Source of the DNA: AP-15 sp963785565 | Lineage (GTDB): Bacteria; Pseudomonadota; Alphaproteobacteria; ATCC43930; CGMCC-115725 | Direction: 5' to 3' | DNA length: 64,000 nt | Assembly (NCBI GenBank): GCA_963785565.1 | Contig: CAWAVV010000007.1 | Span: forward strand, 62,001 to 126,000 | In this document: positions 52,021 to 60,702 of the stretch, piece by piece | Position numbering within the stretch: the stretch's first letter is position 1 | Layout: the number at the start of each line of letters is the position of its first letter | Position numbers and translations under genes: made by a program | The notes under the pieces: model-generated | The model's database searches: none | Seen by the model: the letters and a program-made list of their open reading frames with translations, nothing else | Told to the model about the DNA's origin: nothing

Positions 52021-52566
52021 ATGGCGAGGCTCCCGCTGATTACCAATAAAGACCAGGTGGCCGAAAAGGACCGCGCGATCGTCGACTCGATCGTGGCGAG
52101 CCGCGGCGCATTGCAGGGTCCGTTCACGATATTCCTGCACTGCCCTGAACTCGCCGGCCAACTCGCGCATTTGGGGGCGTTCGTGCGTTTCGAGGGCTCG
52201 CTCGACATGCGGGTCCGGGTGCTGGCGGCGATGACCGTCGCACGCGAATTCGAGGCGGTTTACGTCTGGGGCGCGCAGACCGGTGGCGCCCGGCGGCTCG
52301 GCGTGCCCGAGGCGACGATCACCGCGATCCGCGAGGACCACTCGCGCGGCATCCCGCCTGAAGACGCGCAGATCGTAGACGGCACCCGGCAACTGTTGCG
52401 CCGGCACCGCATTGACGATGCAGCCGCCAACGCGCTGCGGGCGCGCTTTGGCGACGATGGCTTTATCCAGCTGACCGGAGCGATCGGCTATTACAGCATG
52501 CTGTCGATGACGGTAAACGCCTGCGAATTGGAGGCGGCGTCCGGCGCCGAGGTGTTGAAGGTTTAA
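52021..52566 (+). CDS. Carboxymuconolactone decarboxylase (CMD) family protein
   Basis: 181 residues. Helical CMD fold: GPFTIFLHCPELAGQLAHLG, RVLAAMTVAREFEAVYVWG and IQLTGAIGYYSMLSMTVNACEL. As in the other CMD protein (13796-14374) there is no CxxC pair in the active-site helix; EFEAVYVWGA stands there. Preceded by GGAAGG. Between the CoA-transferase and DUF2125 genes; its role is unclear. Confidence 0.8.
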   Translation: MARLPLITNKDQVAEKDRAIVDSIVASRGALQGPFTIFLHCPELAGQLAHLGAFVRFEGSLDMRVRVLAAMTVAREFEAVYVWGAQTGGARRLGVPEATITAIREDHSRGIPPEDAQIVDGTRQLLRRHRIDDAAANALRARFGDDGFIQLTGAIGYYSMLSMTVNACELEAASGAEVLKV

Positions 52567-52627
52567 GCGGCAGCGATCCCCACAACAGAGGTTGGCGGCG
52601 GCCGGGTCCGGCCGCTATATAGCGCGC

Positions 52628-53656
52628 ATGCGCCGCTCGACGCATCTCGGTCTCGCTGCCGTTGTGGTGTTGCTGGTCTTGGGCGGCGCCTATACCGTCT
52701 ATTGGTGGATCGTCGCCGGCCGGATCGAGGATGGCGTCGTCGCCTGGCAGCAATCAATACGGGCGCAAAAGATCGATGCTTCTTGGCAAACCCTCCACAT
52801 CGTCGGCTTCCCGTTCCATTTCCGGATCGCACTCTCGAGCGCGGCGCTGCGCGATCGCGCCCTGACCCCGGCGCCGGAAGTACGTTTAGCCGAATTGACC
52901 GGCAGCGCCCGCCCCTGGGATTTCGCCAATTGGCGGCTCGATGCGCCCCAAGGGCTCGCGGCCGACCTCGCCGCCGCGGGAAGCCGGCCCCCGGTCAAGC
53001 TCGCGGCCCAAACCGCCGAGGGCACGGTCTCGGTCGGCAGCGAAGGCGCCACCTCGCTGTGGCTCAACCTCCAGGACGCCAGCGCCGAGGCGGGCGGCCG
53101 GGTTCCGATCAAGGCGGCCCAGGCCTGGATCGGGCTGCCGGCAAACCCGCCACGGACGCATACTGAGCCGCTCCTCCAGCTGGCTCTCGATCTGCGGCAG
53201 ATGCATCTGTCGGCGCCGCCCCCGAGCTTTAGCGACATGATTGACGGCCTGGCGTTTGGCGTCACGGTTAAAGGCGCTGTGCCGGACGGGCCCCTGGTGC
53301 AGGCGATCGCTGCATGGCGCGACGCCGGTGGCGCGATCGAGGTCGATCATCTGCAGCTGAATTGGGGCGGGCTCGGCGCTGCCGCGACCGGGACGATTGC
53401 CCTTGACCAGGATTTGCAGCCGATCGGCGCCTTTTCCGGGGGGATCGAGGGGTTTGGCGCAATCCTGTCCGCGCTCGTCGAGGCCGGCCGTCTGGACACC
53501 GAGGAGGCCGCGCTGGCACAGATCGCGCTCTCGGCGTTGGCCAAGCGCGGACCCGACGGCAAGCCGCAGATCGCGACCTCGTTCACGATCCAGAACGGGA
53601 AAATGTATCTCGGGCCGGCCAAGTTAGGCGACGCGCCGCGGATCGTCTGGCGATAG
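52628..53656 (+). CDS. DUF2125 protein, single N-terminal membrane anchor
   Basis: 342 residues from the ATG at 52628. Residues 7-28 are one transmembrane helix (LGLAAVVVLLVLGGAYTVYW); the rest is periplasmic, with DUF2125 landmarks: IEDGVVAWQQSIRAQKI, WQTLHIVGFPFHFRI, ALSSAALRD and EVDHLQLNWGGL. Common in alphaproteobacteria; function unknown, possibly envelope-related. Independent of the neighbours as far as can be seen. Confidence 0.85.
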   Translation: MRRSTHLGLAAVVVLLVLGGAYTVYWWIVAGRIEDGVVAWQQSIRAQKIDASWQTLHIVGFPFHFRIALSSAALRDRALTPAPEVRLAELTGSARPWDFANWRLDAPQGLAADLAAAGSRPPVKLAAQTAEGTVSVGSEGATSLWLNLQDASAEAGGRVPIKAAQAWIGLPANPPRTHTEPLLQLALDLRQMHLSAPPPSFSDMIDGLAFGVTVKGAVPDGPLVQAIAAWRDAGGAIEVDHLQLNWGGLGAAATGTIALDQDLQPIGAFSGGIEGFGAILSALVEAGRLDTEEAALAQIALSALAKRGPDGKPQIATSFTIQNGKMYLGPAKLGDAPRIVWR

Positions 53657-53736
53657 CCATCGCTCGGGACTAGGCACAGGCCGTCGGCGCCCGGCCTGCC
53701 ATCGGGCTTGCATGCGGCGCCGCAAAGGTGACGATC

Positions 53737-55107
53737 ATGGATACACCGTCCTCCAGCAAGCACGGCCCAGGCGTAGCGACGGTCGAAAAGCGGCATCAAC
53801 TTGGTCTTGAATGGCGGCAGCGGGTGGCGCTCGCAACGCAAGGCGCATGGTACCGCTCTGCTCGCCGCGATCCGGTCGAAATCCTGATCGAGCAGGGCAA
53901 GAACCGGATCGCGGAGCTGCTGCCGGTGCGCTATGCACGGATGCAGACCGACCCGTTTGCCTTTCTGCGCGGCGCCGCGGCGATCATGGCGGCCGATCTC
54001 GCCGCGCTGCCGGCGACCGGGCTGCGGGTCCAGTCATGCGGCGACTGCCACCTGAACAATTTCGGCGCCTACGCGTCCCCCGAAGGCACGCCGGTCTTCG
54101 ACATCAACGATTTCGACGAAACCTTGCCGGCTCCCTTCGAATGGGACGTCAAGCGTCTGGCGACGAGCCTCGTTGTCGCCGGTCGGGTCGCTCACATGCC
54201 GGATAAGGACTGCCGCCGCCTTGCTCGCTTGGCGGCGCGCGATTATCGCCGGCAGATGGCGCGGCTGGCGCGGCTGCCGCCGCTCAAAGCTTGGGGCACG
54301 CGCGTCGATCTTGCCACCGCGATCGCCGATATCAACTCGGTCAAGATCCGCCGCAGCGTGGAAAAGCGGCTAGCCGACATTTTGAAGAGTGGCAAAGCAC
54401 ATTTCGGCTTGGTCGAAAAGCATGCAGGAACCTGGCGAATCAAGGACAAGCCCCCGTTGGTGCGTCATCTGAGCCGGCACGAGCTGCATGCGCGCAAAGC
54501 CTTCGCTTCTTACGGCGAAACGCTGCAGGAAGACCGGCGGGTCTTGCTACGACGCTACCATCTGCACGACGTCGCTTTCAAAGTCGTCGGAGTCGGCAGC
54601 GTCGGCACGTTCTGCGCCATCGGCCTGCTGATGTCGGACGACGAGGCGCCGTTGCTGCTCCAGCTCAAGGAAGCGCAGGAATCGGTGCTGGCCTCTTACG
54701 CCGGGGCTTCGGACTATACCAATCACGGTCAGCGTGTTGTCGTCGGCCAGCGTATGCTGCAAGCGGCCACCGACATCTTTCTCGGGTGGACCGAGGTTCC
54801 AGTGGATGGCCGATATTTCTACATCCGGCGGCTCAAGGATTACCGCCTGGCCGAAGTCGGCGCCCGGCTCGAAGCGGCGCTGCCGTTTTACGCCGGGCTA
54901 TGCGGCCGCACCCTTGCGCGCGCTCATGCCCGCGCCGGCGATGCGACGGCGATATCGGCCTACATCGATGACGGTAACGAATTCGACAAAGCGATCGCCG
55001 CATTCGCAATGGCTTACGCCGACCAGAGCGATAGAGACTGGCGCACTTTTCTCGACGCGATCAAGGCAGGGCGGATTACCGTGGAGGCGCCCCGATCAAG
55101 TGCCTAG
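53737..55107 (+). CDS. DUF2252 family protein
   Basis: 456 residues from the ATG at 53737 (a GTG three codons earlier is possible). DUF2252 pattern: RMQTDPFAFLRGAAAIMAAD, QSCGDCHLNNFGAYASPEGT, VFDINDFDETLPAPFEWDVK (acidic, kinase-like loop) and RYFYIRRLKDYRLAE. The fold is remotely related to aminoglycoside phosphotransferase-type kinases; activity unknown. Its end overlaps the convergent dioxygenase beta-subunit gene by 4 bases. Confidence 0.88.
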   Translation: MDTPSSSKHGPGVATVEKRHQLGLEWRQRVALATQGAWYRSARRDPVEILIEQGKNRIAELLPVRYARMQTDPFAFLRGAAAIMAADLAALPATGLRVQSCGDCHLNNFGAYASPEGTPVFDINDFDETLPAPFEWDVKRLATSLVVAGRVAHMPDKDCRRLARLAARDYRRQMARLARLPPLKAWGTRVDLATAIADINSVKIRRSVEKRLADILKSGKAHFGLVEKHAGTWRIKDKPPLVRHLSRHELHARKAFASYGETLQEDRRVLLRRYHLHDVAFKVVGVGSVGTFCAIGLLMSDDEAPLLLQLKEAQESVLASYAGASDYTNHGQRVVVGQRMLQAATDIFLGWTEVPVDGRYFYIRRLKDYRLAEVGARLEAALPFYAGLCGRTLARAHARAGDATAISAYIDDGNEFDKAIAAFAMAYADQSDRDWRTFLDAIKAGRITVEAPRSSA

Positions 55108-55583
55108 ATCGGGATCGCGAGCAATGTGTCGATCTGACGGCTGTCGAGGACGACGATCTTGCGGGCGAATTTCCAGCTCTCGCCGCCACGCCTGACCTGA
55201 TCGATATAGCACCCGGCGCCGAAGATCGTCATGTCGCCGTCCTGCATGGTGCGCACGACCAAGAAATTGGCTACCAGATCGAGCACTCCGGCCGTGTCTC
55301 CGACGATCTTGATCGACGAGACCAAATGCCGGTAGCGCTGGGGCTCGTAAATATTGGCCTCGCGCAAGGCGCTGACCCGATCCTTCAGCATATCGCGCGA
55401 GGTCGCGTAGATCAGCCCCAACGGCAGGCCCGCGTCATAATTTTCCGCCGAGGTGATCCGGTAGAAGCAATCCTCGGTGAAGAAGTCGGGCCAGCGCTCC
55501 AGCTCGTCGGCATCGAGGCAGTAGACATAATCCGCATAGAGCTGTTCCAGCTCCAAGCGCCGCGCCACTGCCGTGAGATTCAT
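55104..55583 (-). CDS. Aromatic-ring-hydroxylating dioxygenase beta subunit
   Basis: 159 residues, NTF2-like small subunit: LEQLYADYVYCLDADELERW, DFFTEDCFYRIT, YEPQRYRHLVSSIKI and FLVVRTMQDGDMTIFGAG. It packs with the alpha subunit (55588-56832), whose stop lies 4 bp upstream, in an alpha3beta3 oxygenase. No ferredoxin gene is adjacent. Confidence 0.88.
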   Translation of the reverse strand: MNLTAVARRLELEQLYADYVYCLDADELERWPDFFTEDCFYRITSAENYDAGLPLGLIYATSRDMLKDRVSALREANIYEPQRYRHLVSSIKIVGDTAGVLDLVANFLVVRTMQDGDMTIFGAGCYIDQVRRGGESWKFARKIVVLDSRQIDTLLAIPI

Positions 55584-55587
55584 CGTC

Positions 55588-56832
55588 TCAGAACCCCATT
55601 AACGGCCGATAGGTATTCCAGAAACCACGAACTGAGGCCTCTGTCGTCCGATTTGCCTCGGAGACATGATCGAAACCGCCCATTTCCAGCACCGAACAAT
55701 CCCTCTCGGAGCCGTGGATCGCACGCTGGATGAAATTCCCGACCGCACCGTCCTCCATCGAGACATAGCCGGCAGGCCCAACAAGATTGGCTTGCGCCAA
55801 GCGCAGCGCGGCGAGTTCGGCGCTGTCCTCGTCGAAGCCGAGATAAATCCATTGCAGCTCGGTCTTGTCCGGTCCCTTTGGCAAGACCAGGCGCAAGGCG
55901 ATGCTGTTCTGGATCTGTTGCAGCACGAAATTCGGGAACAGCGATAAAATCTGGGTCGTGGTGTCGTCGCCGAATTCTTCGGCGGAGGTCAGGAAACCCG
56001 GATCTGCGAGCCGAAAATTCTCGCGCATGGACGGCATACCGGCATAGAGCTTGTCCGAGGTTTCGGGGTCGACGCGGTCTACCTTGTTGCGGGTGTAGCT
56101 CGCGTGATGCGCGCCGTTCTCGGCAATATCGACGCCGCCTTCCGCGGTCAGGCGCGAAATCCGGAAGGTCGTGAAGAAGGAGTGCAGCAGGGTCGCGTGA
56201 TAGGTGTCGCGCACGTTCTCGAAATAGAGCTTCCAGTTGTTGTGCAGGATCTGCGAGGTTCTCCCCAGGATCTTCGGTCTCCCGTGCATAACGCGATGAA
56301 TGCGCGTGCCGATCAGGTTGCCGATGTAATCGCCCAACGGTGGGGCGTCGGGCGACAATGTGCCAAAGACAAGGTCGCCAAAGTGATCGACGCGCAATTT
56401 CCGCAGCCCGTGCTGGTCGAGGCGGAAGCTCTGCGGCATTCCGCCCTTCCCGGCGATGCCGCGGCGAAATGCGACGCTGTCGAGGTTACCTTCGAGATCG
56501 TAGCGCCAGGCGTGATAGACGCAGGTCAGATTGTCGGCATGGCCGCGCCGTTTCAGACAGACGAGATTGCCGCGGTGGGCACAGCGGTTGAGCATCGCAT
56601 GGATCGCGCCGTCATGTCCGCGGGTGACGATGACCGGAGCCTCGCCAAGAAAGGTCGTCAGATAGTCGCCCGGGTCGGGTAATTCGCCGGCGAGTGTCAG
56701 AAATTGCCAGGTCGGCCCTAGAAAGATCCGCGCCAGTTCCTCGCGATAGACCTCCGGATCGGAAAACACCCGATAGGGAACGCGGGCATTGCCCTCGGCC
56801 GGCCATTGAAGAGCAGGTTGCTGTTCCATCAT
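55588..56832 (-). CDS. Rieske non-haem iron dioxygenase alpha subunit
   Basis: 414 residues from the first of two adjacent ATGs, with GAGGA 5 bases upstream. Rieske [2Fe-2S] ligands C84/H86 and C104/H107 (CAH...CVYH). The mononuclear iron site is the ENVRDTYHATLLH helix with H212, H217 and the bridging D209. Ring hydroxylation or O/N-demethylation is likely; the sequence is of the three-component aromatic dioxygenase family. The beta subunit follows at once and a flavin reductase gene lies just upstream, forming a three-gene leftward set. Confidence 0.9.
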   Translation of the reverse strand: MMEQQPALQWPAEGNARVPYRVFSDPEVYREELARIFLGPTWQFLTLAGELPDPGDYLTTFLGEAPVIVTRGHDGAIHAMLNRCAHRGNLVCLKRRGHADNLTCVYHAWRYDLEGNLDSVAFRRGIAGKGGMPQSFRLDQHGLRKLRVDHFGDLVFGTLSPDAPPLGDYIGNLIGTRIHRVMHGRPKILGRTSQILHNNWKLYFENVRDTYHATLLHSFFTTFRISRLTAEGGVDIAENGAHHASYTRNKVDRVDPETSDKLYAGMPSMRENFRLADPGFLTSAEEFGDDTTTQILSLFPNFVLQQIQNSIALRLVLPKGPDKTELQWIYLGFDEDSAELAALRLAQANLVGPAGYVSMEDGAVGNFIQRAIHGSERDCSVLEMGGFDHVSEANRTTEASVRGFWNTYRPLMGF

Positions 56833-56903
56833 GGTGTCCTCGTTGTCGATCTGGTCATTACACCGGACGCGCCGGAGAGAGTCCGCCGCGCCGCCGCCAA
56901 GCC

Positions 56904-57407
56904 TCAGCCGCCGTAAAAGACGTTGTCGCCGAGTTCTTTCATTTCGAGGATCGCGGCGTCGGGGCGGCCGGTAATCGGCTTGGGCAGATGCGCCTCGACG
57001 ACCTCGCCGACGACGATGTGGTGGTCGCCCTGCTCGACGATGCTGGTGACCTTGCACTCCACCGCCGCCAATGCCGCATCGAGGATCGGGGCGCCGTTGC
57101 CGCCTTTGTGGATGGCCTGACCGGAGAGCTTGCCGTCTTCGAGCTTGGTTGGCTTGAAGAAGGTGAACGCCACCCCCTTGTGGTCCTTGCCCAGCATGTT
57201 CAGGGCGAAGTTCTTGGTGCTCTTGATCAGCGGATAGGCGCCGGAATCGGTTTTGACCCCGACCACGACGAGCGGCGGGTTGAAGGCGCTCTGCGTCACC
57301 CAATTGACAGTGGCGGCAGCGACGTTGCCCTTTCCGTCATCCGCGGTCAGCACATAGATCCCATAGGGGATCATTCTGAGCGCGGTCTTTTTGGCGTCCT
57401 GGTCCAT
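56904..57407 (-). CDS. Flavin reductase-like, FMN-binding protein
   Basis: 167 residues from the ATG at 57405-57407 (GGGAGC upstream); a GTG at 57437 would add 10 residues. Split-barrel flavin reductase domain: RMIPYGIYVLTADDG, AAATVNWVTQSAFNPPLVVVG and FALNMLGKDHKGVAFTFF. It could supply FMNH2 to one of the flavin monooxygenases, or reduce the Rieske system indirectly. It is upstream of the dioxygenase genes, same strand, 71 bp apart. Confidence 0.85.
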   Translation of the reverse strand: MDQDAKKTALRMIPYGIYVLTADDGKGNVAAATVNWVTQSAFNPPLVVVGVKTDSGAYPLIKSTKNFALNMLGKDHKGVAFTFFKPTKLEDGKLSGQAIHKGGNGAPILDAALAAVECKVTSIVEQGDHHIVVGEVVEAHLPKPITGRPDAAILEMKELGDNVFYGG

Positions 57408-57463
57408 GCTCCCGTTCTCCTGGATTATCGTTTTCACCGGCAGGGATCATAGTCTGGAAACTC

Positions 57464-58732
57464 TCATGCTGCACCCGCGGATTTGGTGCTGTCGACGTAC
57501 TCGGGCACCCGATAATAGACCCAGACTAGATTCGCCAGCAGCACCATGCCGGTAATCAGGAACACCCAGCGCAACCCGAACACGGCGGCGACCGCGCCGC
57601 CGCTCAGCGGGCCAAGCGAGTTGCCGAGAAACATGGCCGAGGCGGTGATGCCGTAAACCGTGCCGCGCTGCTCCCGTGGAACGAGCCGGCCGACCAGCGC
57701 ATTGGCGGTCGGCAAAATTCCGCCGATGAACAGCCCGAGGCCAAAGCGCAGGGCGGTAAACGTCAAATAGCTGCCGGCGAAGGCCTGCGGCAAGGTGGTC
57801 AAGGTCGCCCCCAGCAGCGCGATCAGCAGCACCCGGCGGTAGCCGATCTTGTCGCTCTTGTTACCCAGGAACGGAGCGGCCACGACATTGGAGAGGCCGG
57901 TTATCGAGAAGGCGATACCGCTCAGGGTCGCAAGATTGGGCTGGTCGCCCAGCAGCTGCTTGACGAATAAGGTCACCACCGGCTGCACCGTGCGCACCCC
58001 GAACTGCGCCATCAGCAGCACAAAGAACAGCGCCATCAGGCCCGGCGAGCGCGCTATTGCGATCAAACTGTTGAGCACGGCGCGCCGGCCGCGCGCCTGA
58101 GGCGCGGCGACAAAGCGTTCGCGCACGCCGAACCAGACGAAGCCGGTCGACACCAGGACCGTCGCCGCGGTGCAGTAGAACGGGATGCGGTAACTGCCGG
58201 TCGCGTCGGCGAGCGCGCCGCCGAGCAGCGGGCCGACCAGCGAACCGACGAGCTGGCCGGTGCTGAGCCAGCCAAGGGCAAAGCCGAGCCGCTCTTCGGG
58301 GGCTTGGCTCGCGACCAGAGCGATCGCCGTGCTCGAAAAGCCGGCAAAGACACCCATCAGCGCGCGAAAGGCGAAGACCTGCCAGACATTACCCGCGGCC
58401 CCCATCAATCCCGCGAACAGCCCGACAGCCAGGCTCGACCGCAACAGCATCAATTTACGCCCGTGGCGGTCGGCAAGGCGGCCCCACAACGGCGAGGCGA
58501 AAGCCGCGACAAGAGACGTCACCCCGGCGAGGATCCCGGCCCACAAGGCGACCGCGCTCGCCGACTTGACCCCGAGCACCGGCAAAAACAGCGGCATGAT
58601 CGGGCTCAGCATCGAGAACGCCATGGTCATGACAAACTGGATGCCGACCATCGCCCACAAGGTGCGCTGCCATTGCGCCTCGGGCTCTTGCCGGCTGCGG
58701 TCGTTGATTGCCTCGACGCGCTCCTCGGCCAT
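57464..58732 (-). CDS. MFS transporter, multidrug-efflux-like (DHA group)
   Basis: 422 residues from the ATG at 58730-58732, preceded by GGGGGAC. About twelve helices; motif A GRLADRHGRKLMLLR between helices 2 and 3, and the antiporter-type motif C AGFSSTAIALVASQ / GSLVGPLLGGALAD in helix 5. Resembles MdtG/YitG-type drug exporters. Same strand as the flavin reductase and dioxygenase genes; it might export or import the aromatic substrate. Confidence 0.82.
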   Translation of the reverse strand: MAEERVEAINDRSRQEPEAQWQRTLWAMVGIQFVMTMAFSMLSPIMPLFLPVLGVKSASAVALWAGILAGVTSLVAAFASPLWGRLADRHGRKLMLLRSSLAVGLFAGLMGAAGNVWQVFAFRALMGVFAGFSSTAIALVASQAPEERLGFALGWLSTGQLVGSLVGPLLGGALADATGSYRIPFYCTAATVLVSTGFVWFGVRERFVAAPQARGRRAVLNSLIAIARSPGLMALFFVLLMAQFGVRTVQPVVTLFVKQLLGDQPNLATLSGIAFSITGLSNVVAAPFLGNKSDKIGYRRVLLIALLGATLTTLPQAFAGSYLTFTALRFGLGLFIGGILPTANALVGRLVPREQRGTVYGITASAMFLGNSLGPLSGGAVAAVFGLRWVFLITGMVLLANLVWVYYRVPEYVDSTKSAGAA

Positions 58733-59240
58733 GTCCCCCGCTCTCCCGGCCGGCTCAGGCCGCCGCTGTCGGCCGGTCTCGAGCTTTGTAACCGAAGGCC
58801 AGGTTGTCGGCACCGGCTTTACGTAATCGCGGTCCCGGTGAGAGTACGGTGGCTCCGCTGCAAAAACCGCGCGAGGGGGGAGCGGGACGGCGGGGCGCTC
58901 TATCGCGCCGACAACTTGGCGGAGTTCCACCGACGCGGCTCGATTGTCGGCCTCGGGCCTCAGCGAAGCGGTGGCCGCCTCAAATACCGCGATCCCTGGG
59001 AGCCGGCCCTGGCCTCGTTGCACTCTGACGAAAGCGACGGAGCGGTCGGCTAGTCGGCAGGTTGATCAGGCTTGCGCCTTCGGGCCTTGCGCGCACCCGA
59101 GCACGACGCGGCATCGGGCCAAGTTGCACGAATCCTGTGCAATAAACTCTTAAAAAAAGCGAGGACATTTTCGCATCGCTGACCTACACTGGACGCAAGG
59201 CTCCGCTACGGGGGCCGTCTCAAACGGAGAGGTGTGGGCG
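58733..59240. other. Intergenic region upstream of the MFS pair
   Basis: 508 bp. A rightward open frame (GTG near 58839 to 59053) reads ALYRADNLAEFHRRGSIVGL and continues RLKYRDPWEPALASLHSD, which looks protein-like but has no match I recognise; it could be a small gene or a fragment. Divergent promoters for the two MFS genes must lie here. GGAGAGGT precedes the start at 59241. Confidence 0.4.
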
Positions 59241-60515
59241 ATGGCGACGGCAGCGATGGCAAATTCGATTCCGTGGTGGAAAGAGCCGACCAAGGATCAG
59301 TGGTACGCCTTTGGCGCGGCCTGGATGGGCTGGACCCTGGACGCCTTCGACTTCACCATTTTCCTGCTGATCATGGTGCCGATCGCCAAGGAGTTTAACG
59401 TCCCGCTGACTGCCGTCACCATCGTCTTCACGTTGACTCTATGGATGCGGCTCGTTGGCGCGACCGCTTCGGGTTGGCTCGCCGATCGGGCCGGGCGCAA
59501 GATCCCGTTGATGATCTCGATCTTCGGCTATTCGGTGTGCAATTTCATCGCCGGGTTTTCACCGGCCTTCTGGTTCCTGCTGTTGTTCCGCGCACTCCTC
59601 GGTCTGTTCATGGGCGCGGAATGGCCGGCCGGTGCTTCTTTGGCGATGGAGACCTGGCCGCAGCGTTCACGCGGCTTTATGAGCGGGGTTCTGCAGGGCT
59701 CGTGGGGCCTCGGCTTTCTGCTCTCGAGCCTGGTCTACGGCATCTTTTACAAATACGTCGGCTGGCGCGGCATGTTGTGGGTCGGCATCGCGCCGGCATT
59801 GGCCCTCGTCTATATTCGCTACTTTGTCAAGGAGCCTGAAGTTTGGCTCGAAAACCGCCGGCTGCAGCGCACCCAGAAGCGCGAGGTCCGGGTGCCGCTG
59901 CTCAAGATCTTCAAACGCGGCATGATCGGCAATACGGTGACCACATGCTGGTTCCAGGCGGCCGGGTTTGTCACTTACTATTCGATCAACGCGCTGTTCG
60001 CGACCCATCTGCAAAAGGATCTCGGTCTTAGCCCGGCGCTGATCGCAACGCCGATCGCCTTCGCCAATATCCTGGTGTTTCTCGCCAGCTCGGGCTGGGG
60101 CTGGGTGTCGGATAAGATCGGTCGCCGCCCGGCGATGATCATCCCGGCGCTGTGCGCGATCCCGCTGGTCCCGATCTATCTGTTCTCGGGCAACTTCACC
60201 TGGGTGGTGATCGCCTTTGTCGCGCAAGGGCTGTTCGCCGGCGGTGGCATGTATGGACAGGTCCCGAGCTACTTGACCGAACGGTTCCCAACCGAGATCC
60301 GCGGCACCGCGACCGGCTTTTGCTATCACGTCGGCGCCATCCCGGGCGCGATGGTGCCGCCGATTCTGACCTATTTCGCGATTACCTGGAATCTCGGTTT
60401 CGCGATCCCGATGGCAATAGGAACCCTGTTCGGTCTCGCCAATTTTATCTTGTCGGTAGCGTTCGGCCCCGAGACCAGGGGTACCGAAATGTCGCCCGAG
60501 TTGGTCGTCGCCTGA
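59241..60515 (+). CDS. MFS transporter, organic-acid symporter-like (first paralogue)
   Basis: 425 residues; the start at 59241 is preferred over a GTG at 59232. Helix 1 WMGWTLDAFDFTIFLLIMVP, motif A-like WLADRAGRKIPLMISIFGY, GAEWPAGASLAMETWP, and PSYLTERFPTEIRGTATGFCY near the C-terminus. This is the aromatic-acid/lactate/sialate:H+ symporter group. About 60-70 percent of positions look identical to the next transporter. Its transcript should end at the terminator at 60541. Confidence 0.86.
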   Translation: MATAAMANSIPWWKEPTKDQWYAFGAAWMGWTLDAFDFTIFLLIMVPIAKEFNVPLTAVTIVFTLTLWMRLVGATASGWLADRAGRKIPLMISIFGYSVCNFIAGFSPAFWFLLLFRALLGLFMGAEWPAGASLAMETWPQRSRGFMSGVLQGSWGLGFLLSSLVYGIFYKYVGWRGMLWVGIAPALALVYIRYFVKEPEVWLENRRLQRTQKREVRVPLLKIFKRGMIGNTVTTCWFQAAGFVTYYSINALFATHLQKDLGLSPALIATPIAFANILVFLASSGWGWVSDKIGRRPAMIIPALCAIPLVPIYLFSGNFTWVVIAFVAQGLFAGGGMYGQVPSYLTERFPTEIRGTATGFCYHVGAIPGAMVPPILTYFAITWNLGFAIPMAIGTLFGLANFILSVAFGPETRGTEMSPELVVA

Positions 60516-60540
60516 ACGGCCGCTCGCAAACCAGGCAACG

Positions 60541-60575
60541 GGCCTCTCTTGGTAATTACCAAGAGAGGCCTTTTT
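60541..60575 (+). terminator. Strong Rho-independent terminator between the MFS paralogues
   Basis: 60541-60570 is a perfect 30-nt palindrome: arms of 15 bp (GGCCTCTCTTGGTAA and its complement), followed by TTTTT at 60571-60575. It lies 26 bp after the first transporter stop. The perfect arms suggest very efficient termination of rightward transcription. Confidence 0.9.
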
Positions 60576-60702
60576 GCTTCTGAATGTTGTCCAACATCGC
60601 AGCGCCGTATCGGGCCGAGCTCCAGAGCTAGCAAGATCGGCGCCGCCTAAACGAATTCGACAAGGGCCCCGCCTAAGGGGCCGATCAACAAGGGAGAAGT
60701 CC

